A DNA stretch of 64,000 bases from Emmonsiellopsis sp. PD_33 (Eukaryota; Ascomycota; Eurotiomycetes; Onygenales; Ajellomycetaceae). How positions within the stretch are numbered: position 1 is the first letter of the stretch; the number at the start of each line of letters is the position of its first letter. A program made the position numbers and the translations under genes. The notes under the pieces are model-generated. The model searched no databases, was not told the DNA's origin, and worked only from the letters and a program-made list of their open reading frames with translations. Where the stretch lies: the NCBI GenBank assembly GCA_032988165.1, contig JANTQF010000096.1, positions 51,493 through 115,492 of the forward strand, written 5' to 3'. Below, one piece after another: positions 1-12,581 of the stretch.

Positions 1-63
1 ATTTTTCCAATGTCATAATATACCAAATACCATTCTGTACCATCCATTGGCACACAATTGACA

Positions 64-3000
64 ATGGACATCACCTCATTATCCCCCACGCGCCCGCCCC
101 GTGGCTCTGCCACGCCGGACCGCGCTTCCAATGCCTCATCCCCCAATCCCAACGCCAATGGCGGCTCTCCGGAAATCGTAACCCCGGGACGGAAAATCAG
201 GGCCCTGATGGCGGCGTTAGATAGTGATTCGGACGAGGAGACGCCTTCGAACACCACCGCTCCAACAACGACAGCGACACAAAAGCGCGTCGCGAGACCG
301 TTATTTACCTCCTTTGCGGAGGCTATGAAGAGCCGGGCTCCGGAGAAGGACAGCGTGCCGGATAATGCTGGCAATGATAGTGAGGATGATGTGGATGACG
401 ATTTACCCGTCCAGCCGAAGGGGCGGATGGCGGCGCGGATGCAGGCCGCGGTGGATGGTGAGCGGGCTGAGAGCGCTTATGAGCGAGTTTCTAGGGACTT
501 AAATGCGCAGAGACAGCCGGCCCTGACTGTGGTGGAACCTACGGAGGGAGAGAAGGATTTGGTGGCTGAGCAGGAGGAGGAGGAGCAGGATGACGACGAT
601 ATTCGGACAGGGAGGCGGTTGGAACGCGGTTTGGGACAGAATAGGAGGTCTGTGTCGAGTACGTCGAATCGTTCGAATTCCCCGCTTTTTGTTCCTATGG
701 ACTCCCCTATGGGAAAAGAACGGGAGAGGAGATCTGTTTCGAAGGCATCAGATCGATCTGAGTCGCCACTTTTCGTGCCCATGGACGCTCCTGGGCCGAA
801 TGATAGAGCCGCCAATCGAGACGCCATGGATACTGACGACGAGGAACCAGCTCAAGACCCCCACGATCGCCTCAAGGCTCTCGTTGCAAAAAAACGCCAG
901 GAACGAGAAGCCCGTGAAAAATTGGAAGCCGAGAAAAGGGCAGAAAGACTACAACGGTCTAGCGAGCTGGGGAACATGTTTAGTTCCGATCAACTGAGCG
1001 ATGCCGATGACGAGGTCGAGACGGGCGAGAAATTAACGCAACATTCGAGACCTAGTGCTCGGAAAGCGAGCAAGAAGGCGCTTCTAGAGATGAATCGGGA
1101 AACTCAACGGATTAGCCGAAACATGCAATTGGCGCACCAGGCTACGACCAAGAAGAAGATTACACTGGATAGCTTCCTGGAGAAGTTTAATAGCAAAAGC
1201 TCCGCTCCCACTTCTAGTTCTGCTCCTGTTTCGGAACATGAGCATAGCACTCCACCCACCTCCCCAGTTGCAGGCCCAAGTTCCCAAGATAAAGGCCCCG
1301 CTGTGAATATTGAAAACACACAGGAACAGACTGTTGTTCTAGACGATGATTTGGAACTTCCGTCTGTGGATGATATATTAGCTGCTCCCGTTGTGGTTGC
1401 CGAGGCGCCCGTATCTCTCCCCACAGAACAGATCAAAGCACCATCCATTGCCCCCGCGCCCAAAATATCAAACCCACGACCCGTCCGTGTCCGAATCTCC
1501 CGGCAATCAATTGCCCAGAACCAGAAGAACGATTCCGATTCCGATCTCGAAATTGTCACCTCGCCCGCGAAAACACGTCGGATTGCGGTTTTTGAAAACC
1601 TTCCAACCCGCAACGCGTCGACTTCTACCTCTCTGCTCAAACTCAGGACCCTAGCCCAACTTTCTTCCCCATCTCGCCAGAGACAGAGCTCCATGACACG
1701 CACTGAACTGGACAATGCCCTGTTTAGACGGGCGAGGTTGCAGGCGCTGAAGGAGAGGGAGGAGAAGATCGAGGAACTGAGGGCTAAGGGAGTCGTTATC
1801 GAAACTGCGGAAGAGAGGATGCGTGCTGATGCTGAGGTTGAGGACCTTCTCGAAAGGGCGAGGGAGGAAGCGGCGGCAATTGCGAAACGGGAGAAGAAAG
1901 CCGCGAAGAAAAATGGTGATGTCGATGCTCTCGACGTGGATGATAGCGAGGACGAAGATTATAATGGAGGGGATGACGAAGAGGAGGTTCTTTCTGGGTC
2001 TGAAGAGGAGGAAGTGGTTGGCGATGATGAAGACGAACAAGACAGTGAGGAGGAAGAGGATGAGGAATTGGGCGATGCAGATCGGCCTGCTGGTGTTCAA
2101 GATGAAGCTGCTGGCCACCTGATCGACCACGAAGCGGACGAAGCTGAAGATTCGGAAGATGAGCAAAGCGAGGGCGAAGAACACCAGGTTAAAGGCACGG
2201 ACGAGCAGGTGCTAAGAAGAAATAGAAGAACCCAACGCGTTATCAGCGACGACGAAGACGAGGCGGAAGACGCTCCTAAACCACAAGAAACCCCAATCCG
2301 ATCCCAATCCCAACCATTCTTCCCAGGCTTTGGAGGCGCCACACGAACACCGATAATGGGGCTAACCCAAGCCTTTGGTGCAACTTTTGCTAACAGTCAA
2401 GATGACGAGGAAGATTCCCTAGAAGCCCTTCGTCGGATGCCTGGAGCCGAATTACCCGCTGATGATCTCTTAGCCCTGGGTTCTCAAGAGATAGTTCGCG
2501 ACAGCCAGGGGCAAAACTCCGTTCCTCTTGACCTATTCGCAAGTTACCCACAGTCCGCTAGCCGTGTGTCCGAGTCACCTGCAGCGCGAACAATTGCGTC
2601 GTATTCCCAAGCGCCGGAACCCACCCAAGACGCTGGGTTTATGTATTCTCCGTTCGACCAAGAAAAGCGGTTTAATAACCCACCCACGTCTACTGTTGAT
2701 ACCGTCCCCATAACTGTTGAAGAATCTCCTATTGTAAAACGCACCGGTGGAAGACGGTTATTACGTCGTGGACCTGTTTCTGAGCTCTCCGATGTTGAAG
2801 AGGAGGAGTTTCTGGTTAAGTCTAGTGCATTCGACGTCATGCGCAAGGCCGCAAAGAAGCCGGCAAAGATTCAGTTCGACAAGTTGAAGAGCGTGGCGCG
2901 CGAGATTATTGATGAAGTGGCTGAGGAGTCCGAGGATGAATATGCTGGCCTTGGAGGAGCAAGTGATGAGAGTGCCGGCGAGGAGGATGAACTTGATCTC

Positions 3001-4276
3001 AGCATGATTAATGATAATAGCGGGGAGGTTGTTGATGAGAAGCAGCTGGCTGCTATGAACGCGTACGTATTCCAACTTGTTTCTGCTGCGATGATAGCTA
3101 ACCCCACCTTCATACAGAAACCACTCACGAGAACAAGACGAGCAACAAGTCAACAAACTCATGAGAGACATCACCACGGGTGCCCTTCGACGGCGACGCG
3201 GTGCAGGCGATGATCTCGACCTATCAGACTCAGACGATGAACGCATCGCTGCCCGCCGTCGCGCAAAGAGAAGAGAGTTCGCAAAGATGCGTAAGGCCCT
3301 GCTCGCCGATGAGAAGATCGGACAGATCGCAGTGGATCCCAAGAAGAGCGCGTTCCTGAAGACGATTGAGGATAGAGATATGGACGACGATATGAGCGTG
3401 GATTTCTTGGGCCCTGCCGATCCTAGCTCGCAGGATACCCCGTCGCAGGATTCTGCGCCCCAGCAGGGCAATGACCAGCCTGAGTTTGGAGGAAACATCT
3501 CAATGAACAATAACAAACGCAAACGACCCCTCGACCACTCAGCCGCCGACGCACTGAACCGCCCACCACCTCACCTCCGCCGAACACCCGCAAGCGCAAC
3601 AACAAAGAAACCAACCACGCTCGCCGAAATCCGCGAATCCGTCTCCTTCCTCCTCGACGGCGACGAATCTAATTCCTCAGAATCGTTCAACGAGGACATC
3701 CTCCTCTCCGACGAGGAAGACTCACATGCCCAGGACGCATCGGAGGAAGATGACGAAATAGACGTCTTCAGCAAATCTAACAACCCCCCATCATCTTCCG
3801 CCCCTGAGCCCTCAACCACCAACCCCCGCCGCCGACCCCGCGGCAAAGTCGTCGACCGCCTCTCCCTCCGCCGCGCCGCCTCCTCCAACGCCGCCTCCAC
3901 CACAATCTCCAAACAAGCCTTCTTCTCCGCAAACACCGGACCAACCTTCAAACGGCCACCGCCGCTTGTCCGGCGCGCGACGAGTAATCTATCTACGTCG
4001 TCGACGTCATCGTCTTCTATGGGCTCGGGCTCGATGGCGGTTACGGGCGGGGGCGCGAGAGCGTCAACGGAGCTCCGCCCGCAGGGTGCGGCGGGGAAGA
4101 AGGGGGCTGTTAATTATTATGCTGCGGCGAGGGAGAGGCAGAGGGAGTGGGAGCTTAGGAGGGGGGCGAGGGGGGAGGAGAGTGGGAGTGGGAGTGGGAA
4201 GGGTGTGATGGGTTTAAAGGGGAGGGGAGGGGTGTTGGGTGGGTTGTTGGGGGGTGGGGATGGGGGGTGGGAGTGA
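64..4276 (+). CDS. mrc1: Mrc1-like mediator of the DNA replication checkpoint
   Basis: Exons 64..3062 and 3118..4276 join in frame (intron 3063..3117, GTACGT..ATACAG), giving about 1385 residues. The first ATG is at 64. The conserved Mrc1-like segment straddles the splice site near residue 1000: a charged helix containing DEKQ, then KLMRDITTGALRRRRG, a DLDLSDSDDE stretch, RRRAKRREFAKMRKALLADE and FLKTIEDRD. Long acidic D/E runs lie near residues 620-720 and many SQ/TQ pairs are scattered along the protein, as expected for a target of Mec1/ATR-type kinases. In yeasts this family links Pol epsilon and the Tof1-Csm3 fork complex to the checkpoint kinase Rad53/Cds1. The C-terminal 60 residues are Gly/Arg/Ser-rich low complexity. 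The intron removes a phase break that otherwise splits the gene into two overlapping frames. Nuclear role inferred from family. Confidence 0.88.
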
Positions 4277-4615
4277 TTTGAGTTTATTGTTTTTTTTTTT
4301 TTTTTTTTTCGGATTGGGGCCTTTTGGATGGATGGTCCTGGGTTGGTTGATATTTTGGGCAGTTAATTGTTTTGATTCATGGGTGGGGAGTTTTAGATAC
4401 CTACCTATGTAACTAGCTAGACAATTGTGTTATGGGACCGTTTGATTCTTTTTTCCTCGTGTAAAGAAGTTCCTGTCCGGTCTAATTCGAGTAGCTAATA
4501 CTAATGCACGTAGAGAAAATCATAACGTATCATTCATTCATTCATAATAAATTTAAACACGGGAGAAAGCAGACAATATCATATCCACCTCCTCACCTCA
4601 CCCTCACCCCCCGCT
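4277..4615. other. Convergent intergenic spacer with long T tract
   Basis: This is the spacer between the tails of mrc1 (+) and the unknown protein gene (-). It has a run of about 20 T at 4290-4309 just after the mrc1 stop. No gene is seen. Polyadenylation signals of both genes should lie here. Confidence 0.6.
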
Positions 4616-6218
4616 CTATCTCAATATATCCCACTCAACACCAACAATCCATCTCTCCGTCCGAGCACCGTTCCCAGCACGCTCGGCTTGAACTTCCCCA
4701 TCAGCCTCCACCCTTCTACCAAACTCTTCAATTTCCATCTCCCACACAAGCCCCCGACGAACCCCTATTCGATCGCCCCTTTTCACGCCCGCCGTGGCTG
4801 CTGAAGGTGGAAGATTCCCAGCTCTACGGCTACCTGTCCCAGGCTGAGGCTGGGTTAAAATCTCTGCTGCGTTGCGGGTATGTGGCGGGAAAGAAAGCGG
4901 AGCCCCGAATAGGAGGAGTTTCTGGGCCTGTTGTCCCGTGGCGGTGGTCGTGACTAATGTGGCGGGCGCGGGGTGTCCGGGAACATACGCGGTCCCGCCA
5001 CTGCGACTTCCGGCCGTCTGATAGTGAACATCTCCCACTTCGGAGATGAGATGGTAGTTCTTTTCCCTTCCCCGGATGGGGTCCTGGGCGTTGTTAGGTG
5101 GTTGGGTGTTTGGTACCGAACGTCCGTCCGGCGGCTGGTGCGTGCTGGGATGTTGGGAGGTATGTTTTATCGCCTCTGCTTCGAGCAGCCAGCCGCGGAC
5201 TGAGGCGGCCATGCCGGTGGGTATGAAGTTTGGGGTGGTAGTGGTTGATCGTCTTGGACGGCGGAGGAGGGGGGATGCGGTGGTGGTGAAAGTTTGGTCC
5301 CTTTCTTCAGTGCCTTGGGCGCGTTCTGGTGGTCTGGAGGGTGATGAGGGGAGGATGAAATGGGGTTGTCGTCTTTGTGTTGGTGTGGGTGCCGTGGTTG
5401 GGCGTGCTTGTGATGATGAGATGATGTTGGAGGTGTTTTGGCGCTGAGAAGGGGCAAATGAGGGGGATTGGAATAGGAATCGTGGTTGTTTCATGGATGA
5501 GGAGGGTGGGCGTTTGAATGCTGTGCTGGGTGGGGGTAGAGACGTGGAGGGCTCTTGGGTGGCTTGTTGACGGAAGGGAGAGGTTGGGGAGGCAAAGGAG
5601 GAATTTGATGCCGGAGGGGGTGATGGGGTTGGGGACGTAGATGGGTATGATGATATTGGTTCTGCATTTGGGTTGTTGGCAGGGGGCAATGATATTCTGC
5701 GTCGTTTTGCTTTGTGATTTTCTGGCGTCGGTGGGAAATTGTCATCAAAGTCGGTGTCGTGGTTGTTTGCCCCTGGATCGTCCCCCGCTCCTAGATACCC
5801 TTCAATAGGTGAGGATGCGGGATCATCTTGGAAGAGGAGTTCTTCCTCGTCGCTTCCGGAGTCTTCGATTGAGTGATTATTTGGATAATTCAACTCCAAG
5901 TCACCAGTCCTGCGAATATCCGCTGCGGGTGCAGAGGAAAAAAGCTCGGCATCACTGACATCTAGATCAACGTCCGCAGCCCGCGTATCCCGCTCGGGAA
6001 AACGAAACCGCGGGGTGGCCGCGAATCGGGGAACAGAACTCGACGGCGTGGAGGATGCAAAAATAAAACGCGGAGTTCTTGGATTCCTCTCAGAAGTAGG
6101 GCCCCTGCGCGGTGCGTTCCCCGGCCTTGACGGAGTCTATACTTTAGTTAGTTGGGGGAGTCCAGAATATGCCACTTGGACGCAGCCTGCGGGAATCACA
6201 TACCTTTGTTGGATCCAT
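4616..6218 (-). CDS. Uncharacterised Pro/Ser-rich protein with PRFxF motifs and possible C-terminal OB-like fold
   Basis: Exon 1 is 6218..6204 (five codons, MDPTK) and exon 2 is 6136..4616. The intron 6203..6137 starts GTATGT, carries CTAACTAA and ends GTATAG. The product is 511 residues. The first 84 residues have no ATG downstream of the splice site, so the small first exon decides the start. PRFxF-like motifs recur: PRFIF at 27-31, PRFRF at 47-51, PRFLF at 223-227 and PHFIL at 263-267. A basic KAKRRR patch (147-152) could be a nuclear signal. The middle is disordered. The last 130 residues look structured, with alternating hydrophobic strands (TLVTTT, KLLLFG, GDRIGVRRGLVWEMEIE, WIVGVEWDIL), reminiscent of an OB fold. 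I do not recognise the family. A DNA-maintenance role is only a guess. Confidence 0.7.
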
Positions 6219-6707
6219 TGGTCATATGGTCTGATAGTTGAAGTAATATCTGCTTATCTACCCCAGATTCAAAGTGTCAAAGTGGTGTCAAAATGATCTA
6301 TTTCGGACGTTTGTCAGTTGGGATTCGGCCATGTCATCCGCCCATCACGTCATCAAACTACCGTTATATACAAGGGGAGAATTTGCCATTTAAAGGGGAA
6401 TACCAGGTTTAATGGCCTCTGGCACTGCTAGACATTTCCACGATGAAGACACTCAGATTCGCATGAGAAGATATCGATAGGACGGGATGTTAGGGTTGAG
6501 AGCTGAGAAAGGAGGTCAAAATTGATATCATGTGACGTTGTATCAGATCATGTGACATGGCTGGTGAAGACCCGCCATTCACAAACCATCCATGGATACT
6601 ATCTGTGAGATTACAACTACAGCCATGGATGTAGGCCAAACAGGATCAATCCTTAGAGGCCAGCCGGCTCTAAGTATGTTTTATAATATCCTACTACGCG
6701 GCGTAGC
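6219..6707. other. Intergenic region upstream of the kinase-like relic
   Basis: No gene is seen. The stretch holds the left copy of the direct repeat (6466-6556) and the promoter side of the minus-strand unknown gene. Confidence 0.5.
6466..6556 (+). repeat. Left direct repeat flanking the kinase-like pseudogene
   Basis: It begins AGAAGATATCGATAGGACG and ends with TGATATCATGTGAC, a short spacer and AGATCATGTGAC. The same order and both ends recur at 9260-9342, with a more diverged and slightly shorter middle. The CATGTGA core appears twice in each copy. Confidence 0.65.
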
Positions 6708-8969
6708 ATGGACAACAGAGTACAAGAGCTTCTGGCTGAGCTTGAAAGAGAGAGACGACGACGAGAAGCTGCGGAGTCTGAGGTAAAACAGATAAGACAA
6801 CAACGCGAAGAAGAAGGACGACGACGCGAAGAAGAAGAACGACGACGCGACAGAGCAGAATCCCTAGCGGCAAATTCAGAGCCTACAACATTGCCTCTCT
6901 TCCTTCGTGCATGTCATGAACTCTTGCTCGCCATCACTATCGTGGCAGACCCAACACAAACGACCTAGGGCCCGGTAACAAAGCCAACCAACCGGACAGT
7001 TCCCTCGCTCATCACCATATGGGACAGCTTCAACAGCGAGCAGACAGAAGTGTGGGACACACTCAATAGTCATCCATCTTTTTTGACCAGAAGGCTTTTT
7101 CCATCAAAACATCAGCTTGAGTTCGCCAGCTCATCACCCCAATCACTTCAGAATGGGATCTCCGATATTACGAACGAGACACGGTCGAGAACCAAGTCAG
7201 GATGATAGTCGACAAGATCTTTGAAAATGAGGCCTTCAGGGATGCATTGCAAGGCCCAGTCACTTTTGAGAGCCATACAAATCTGGGGCGTCCAGAGGAG
7301 AACTCGCTCAGTGAAGGAGTCCAGCAGATGTCTGGCGAACCTGTGTTGGAAGCCGGACCCCCAGCCAAAAAGAAACGCAAAAACCAGAAGAGTACAGGGA
7401 GGCCTGCTGTAACAAGCAGATCGATTCTGTATCTATTGACAAGACGGCAGCGAACACATCCCCGCGATTGCCATCGAATATAAGGCGCCTCACAAACTCA
7501 CACAGGCTGAGATGGCCATGGGTTTGCTCAAAGAGATTCGGCCCGCTCAGGATGTGATCAATCAGGAGTCTGATGATGTTGAATTCTGCTGTAGAAGGCT
7601 TGTTGCTGCAGTCATAACCCAGCTCTTCTCTTACATGGTGCGCAAGGGGGTGCGATATGGCTATGTGTGCACTGGGGAAGCTTTCATCTTTGTACACATC
7701 CCAGATGATCCATCTTCAGTTCAGTGTGCGCTCTGTGTCCCGGGTCTGGACGTCCAGGCAACTGATGACAGTGATATCCAGTTGACTGCTGTCGCGCAGG
7801 TCCTGGCATTTACAGTTATTGCCTCAAAATCTCCTCCAGTCCCACAGCAATGGCATGATGCTGTCAGCAGGCTTGATGTTTGGCCAGTGGAGTATTCTGA
7901 AATCCTGGAGCAGACTCCACCAGCTGCTCGCCCGAAACATGCCTCGCCCTTGTATCGTGGTCGACGACCTCGTGACCTCCCTTCTCTCAAGATGTCATTA
8001 CGATCATCAGGAGGAGGAGGATGCCGACCTTCTGAACGCGACCGACGACCGACAAATTCTCCCTCGCCATCTCCTCCTTCATCTCCTTCTTTTGCTCTAT
8101 CACGCCCCGCCCGAACCAGGACGGGAGGCTCAGTCCAATCCGGGAAGCCCAGAGGGGCTTCAGGAGGTTCAAAAGTTAGTGGTACCCACCAGACTCCCAA
8201 TGTTGTCGAACCACCGGCCATAAAATCTCGCCCATACTGCTCTCAGAAATGCCTACTTGCGCTTAGAGATGGTGGTCCACTCGATCCATCATGCCCCAGC
8301 CACCAGGATCATCAGGAGGGCCGGATCAACGTTCAAGAATTCCGCTCTCATATACAGACACAGCTTGCCACGGATCGTGGGCCAGATGCCGACTGTCGTC
8401 CACTTTACAAGGCAGGCAGTTGCGGGGCATTGTTCAAAGTGAGGCTATCAACACATGGATACACTCTGGTTGCCAAGGGCGTGGTATAGAAACATCGGCA
8501 TAAGCTCGAACACGAAATGTAAATCTACAATAGGCTCCAAGATCTCCAAGGGGAATGTGTTCCAGTCTGTCTGGGTGTTGTCCAGCTAGCATCGGAATAT
8601 CCTTACTACTTTGATGAAGGAATTTACACCCACATGTTATTATTAAGTTGGGCAGGAGAGCGGGTCCAGGAAAGCACAGCATCCAGCCAGGCCGCAGATA
8701 TCTCCTCCATGGTATCCAATGCCCTCCGAGCCATTCACTTGGAAGGAGTGCTCCATGGCGACGCGGAGCTGCGGAATATACTATGGAACCCGATCTGCCA
8801 GCGCGCAATGTTAGTTGATTTTGAACAAGCCACAATACGCGATGCACTGACAGACGTGCCGGATAACATGAGAAGGAAGAGGAGGCTGGAGGAAACGAGT
8901 TTCAGCAAGGAGATTGAACGCATGGAATATGCGTTTGAAAGATACCTTCGATTTTTGGCAGCCCCTTGA
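6708..8969 (+). pseudogene. Degraded fungal kinase-like (aminoglycoside phosphotransferase-like fold) gene
   Basis: The pieces read as one protein of an expanded fungal family: an N-terminal coiled coil rich in RRREEE (from 6708), a central region with HIPAIAIEYKAPHKLTQAEM and SYMVRKGVRYGYVCTGEAF, a low-complexity linker, a Cys-containing segment (RPYCSQKCLL) and a C-terminal kinase-like lobe (GALFKVRLSTHGYTLVAKGV, then GVLHGDAELRNILW and MLVDFEQA). The lobe keeps HGDxxxRN and a DFE motif. Damage: TAG at 6966, a frame change near 7166 and another near 7420-7445 that restores the frame, then TAG at 8487 and TAA at 8514. All remaining parts lie in one frame (7512-8969 and 6708-7166). No plausible introns remove these lesions. 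Possible active copies elsewhere in the genome are inferred. Confidence 0.78.
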
Positions 8970-10322
8970 TGAATCTCTACCTCCGGTGGCGATGCGTCTG
9001 CGTTCATTTCCGAATTGCGGTTTTGCATTTTTGCATTGTTTGTTCTCTGATGCTTTGTGACTCTCTGGTAGACCAGAACAGTCTTTCCCTAGAAACCTTT
9101 TTGTCATGAGCCTTTCTGTCATAGAGCTAGTTAACAGCTGGTACTCTGTATTAGCAGTTATATATCTATATATATATATGAACAGACTAGTATACTTTAA
9201 ACCATTAGTTTCCAAATCAACTTAAGTGTAGTATCTGATCTATTGATATTCCCTTTACAAGAAGATATCGAGTAGGACGTGATATCAGAGGGAATGGATG
9301 GATTGAAACTGATATCATGTGACTTTGCGCAAGATCATGTGATCAGATTTGTCATCCAGATCTGCTGCATCGTGCTTCAACAACTTTTGCTGTTTTCTTC
9401 TTCGCATCATCAGAGCAGCATTGAATCTACATCAAAGACCCGAAGGTTTCGATATCCTGGAGCCCGTCACGTCCAATATTTAGGTATACAAATGCATCCC
9501 CAAGTTCGTCCTGCTTTTGATATGGGCTCAAGCAACTGAAATTCCAAGAAGCGGAATCCGGGGAATAATCCAGGACATTTCCTGGGCCCGTCTTGTATCG
9601 ACATGATGCCGTGCACTCTGCAAAATACCCTCTCATAGTTCCTCTATGGAAGAGTGGAAACCTACAAGTCATTATAGTGCCTTGGAAGGCGTGATTCTTG
9701 CACCATTTTAATCGTGATGATGCAAAAATTACTAGCTCGAGGATGCCAAACAACACCATCCTTCGTGCGACGCAGGCCAGATGGAGGATTTGATAACCAT
9801 ATCTATCTTCCCCAGCCTTCCAGTTCCACTTTTGGGCCTCCCTGATCGTTTGTTCGTACTGCTCCCCGCAGTACGGTTTTTGCAAAAATAAGATAATGTT
9901 TTACATACTTATTAGCTGACCCCGAATACCAGACAACCTGGGCTCGAGGCTGGTGATTATTGGCTGTGGCTTCCGGGGCTTCTTGCGCGTCTTGACTCCC
10001 CAATTAAGTGCCCCGAGTTACGTGTTATTGCGGCTCCATTGCGTGCAGCTGATACCCCCATCATTAGGCCATGACCGCTATGGGTGGAAATATGGCGTCA
10101 ATAGACCCCTCTTTCAGATTCAGGACCTGGAGCGGTATTTACACGGGACATGTAACCAGTTCTCAATCTATGCTCGGTCATTCTATTGCCCAAGGAATCT
10201 CTTTCTACATTACTGGACCAGTGCCCGAAGGAAATTGGAAAACCGTACCTGGTAGCTACACGTCTTGAACACAGCTGTTTCGTTTTGGTTATTATCATCT
10301 ACTTCTGTATCAGCTGCCTAAG
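8970..10322. other. Gene-free stretch between kinase-like relic and BVMO
   Basis: It holds the right direct repeat (9260-9342) and the leader of the BVMO gene. Short frames on the minus strand at 9427-10003 could be joined by a 50-base intron, but the product resembles nothing I know, so no gene is called. Confidence 0.45.
9260..9342 (+). repeat. Right direct repeat flanking the kinase-like pseudogene
   Basis: It matches 6466-6556 at its start (AGAAGATATCGA, one extra G, TAGGACG) and at its end (CTGATATCATGTGAC followed by AAGATCATGTGA). The middle differs by substitutions and small gaps. It lies about 290 bases after the last codon of the relic, in the same orientation as the left copy. Confidence 0.65.
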
Positions 10323-12372
10323 ATGGTGGCGGAAATATCCAGCAATGGCATTGGGGTCGCTCTCACTCCGCCTCATTTGGCCAATGGTGCCCCCTCACCT
10401 ACCGTCTTGTCCGATCTAAAAGCCAATGTTACAACGGAAGCCAAACAAACAACCGCGGAATCGAAGGAAAGGAACAATGCCAAGGCTGAATTTGAGCTGG
10501 AAGATCACCCAATTGATCAAGTGAGGGATATTACGGTTGGGATTATCGGGGCTGGGATTTCGGGGATTTCGGCGGGCATTCTGTTGCCAGCCAAGGTTCC
10601 TGGACTTGATCTGAGAATATACGAAAAGAATACAGATGTAGTATGTATGAGTTACCTGATAGAACTTGAACATATGGGTTTACTAACATATATTGCTAGG
10701 GAGGGACATGGTAAGAGTCCAACAAACGCATACCGGCTTCATCAGCTCATATTGTCCTAGGTTCGAAAATAGATATCCCGGAGTGAGATGTGATATTCCT
10801 GCCAACGTATACCAGTCGACGTTTTCTCCAAATACCCAGTGGACGGAAGAGTTCGCCCAGGGGGCTGAGATTAGAGACTACTGGCAAAGTGTTGCTAAAA
10901 AATACGATGTCTACAAGTATATTCGATTCCAGCAAAAGATCGAGACAGCAGAATGGATACCAGAAGAAGGAAAATGGAAAATAACGATTCAAGATTTAAA
11001 TGAGCCGGCGAAGGTGAGTAAATACCCCTGTCCCTTGAAGATAGGACCTTGCTGACCGTTTGTTTAGACTTATGAGGAAAAAGTCGACGTTTTGATCACC
11101 GCAGTCGGGCACTTTAATGCATGGAAACTGCCTTCGTATGAAGGCATCGAGAGTTTTCGCGGGCAGCTATTCCATACCTCGAACTGGGACCCGAAATTCG
11201 ACGCCAGTGGCAAGCGTGTAGCGTTGATCGGCAACGGCGCATCTGGTTTACAGGTTCTCCCCTTTCTCCAGCAAACAGCAGCACACGTGGACCACTATGC
11301 GCGCAACAAAACTTGGATCGCCGACTCCTTTGGATCCGGCAGCGTACGGACTCTCGAGCCAATACGCTTCAGCCCCGAACAGCTCGAGTCATTCAAGGAC
11401 CCGGAAGCTTACCTCGAATATCGAAAGAGTGTTGAAACCAAGTACTTTAGACGATTTGGGGCGATCTTCAAAGATACACCGGAGAACAAGGAACTGCGCT
11501 CGATGTGGACGCAATTAATGTTGAGCAAAGTCGCCGAAAAGCCGGACTTGGCCGATAAAATCATCCCGGATTTTCCACCAAACTGTAGACGCCCTACTCC
11601 TGGCCCAGGATACCTTGAGGCAATAAGCAAGCCTAACGTGGATTATATTCAAACACATATTCAGCGGTTCACGGAAAAAGGCATTGTCACGGTAGACGGA
11701 GTGGAAAGGGAGGTTGACGCGGTAATCTGCGCGACTGGGGCAAACGTGGACTTTGCACCACCATTCTCCATAATCGCGAACGGAATTGATCTCAAGCAGG
11801 CCTGGAAACCAGACGGTTATTTCGGGTTTCCTTATTGCTACCTTGGCATTGCAACCCCAGGATTTCCCAACGCATTTTGGCTGGGTGGGCCTTCATCTAC
11901 AGGACATAGCGGCACTGTACCCAATAGCTTCGAGAACCAAATAGTCTACGTGGCAAAACTGCTCCGAAAAATCCACGGCCAGGGTATTGAGTCGATGGCC
12001 CCATCCAAGCAAGCCGCGGATGACTTCGTTGAATACAGTGATAAATTCTACCCTCGCACTGTTTGGACGGGAAATGACGATTCTTCGACCGATAACAAGA
12101 ACTGCAGTTCGTGGTATAACGGCGGAAAACCCGGCGGGAGAATTCACGGTTTATTCCCAGGGAGCGCTAGCCATTTGAACATTGTGCGGCGTGATCCCCG
12201 ATGGGAGGATTGGGAATATACCTATCGAAATAAGAGCGGGAATAGGTTTGCATACTTCGGGAATGGATGGACGGTGAAGGAGTTGCAGCAGAACTCGGAT
12301 TTAACTCCATATTTGGCAACACCTGACAAGATAGATCTGAGGACATACCATGAGGGCTGGTGGGATCTGTAG
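10323..12372 (+). CDS. Flavin-dependent Baeyer-Villiger-type monooxygenase
   Basis: Four exons: 10323..10640, 10700..10710, 10761..11013 and 11068..12372, giving 628 residues. Exon 2 is only 11 bases and restores the conserved sequence DVGGTWFENRYPGVRCDIP. All introns have GT..AG borders, and the first has TTACTAAC. An FAD-binding Rossmann motif (GIIGAGISG) lies at about 73-81. The BVMO fingerprint FxGxxxHxxxW(P/D) is present as FRGQLFHTSNWD at about 224-235. A second dinucleotide fold (VALIGNGASGLQ) and an ATG-like motif (VICATGANVDF) follow. Type I enzymes of this family insert oxygen next to a ketone using FAD and NADPH. The substrate is unknown. The gene is convergent with the FMN monooxygenase downstream, with only about 210 bases between the stop codons. 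Confidence 0.9.
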
Positions 12373-12581
12373 GGAAGTATTATGCATTTCTTTTTACCTT
12401 TAATGTCGATATTTAGATTTTGAATCTTTGTCGTTTTTTGAGTTCTATGTCTATACGCCATCGTCTAACCTCCTTCACCCTTGATTGAAAGCCTGAGGAT
12501 TTTGTATCAAATTATTTTCTCTTGTCAAATTCACAATTCAGATACATGGCCAAATAATCTATATTATTGGACATTTTTACA

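Noticed and set aside
9427..10003. Minus-strand gene made of frames 9427-9885 and 9803-10003
   Set aside because: A 50-base intron is possible, but the product is short, starts from non-ATG in one part, and shows no recognisable motif.
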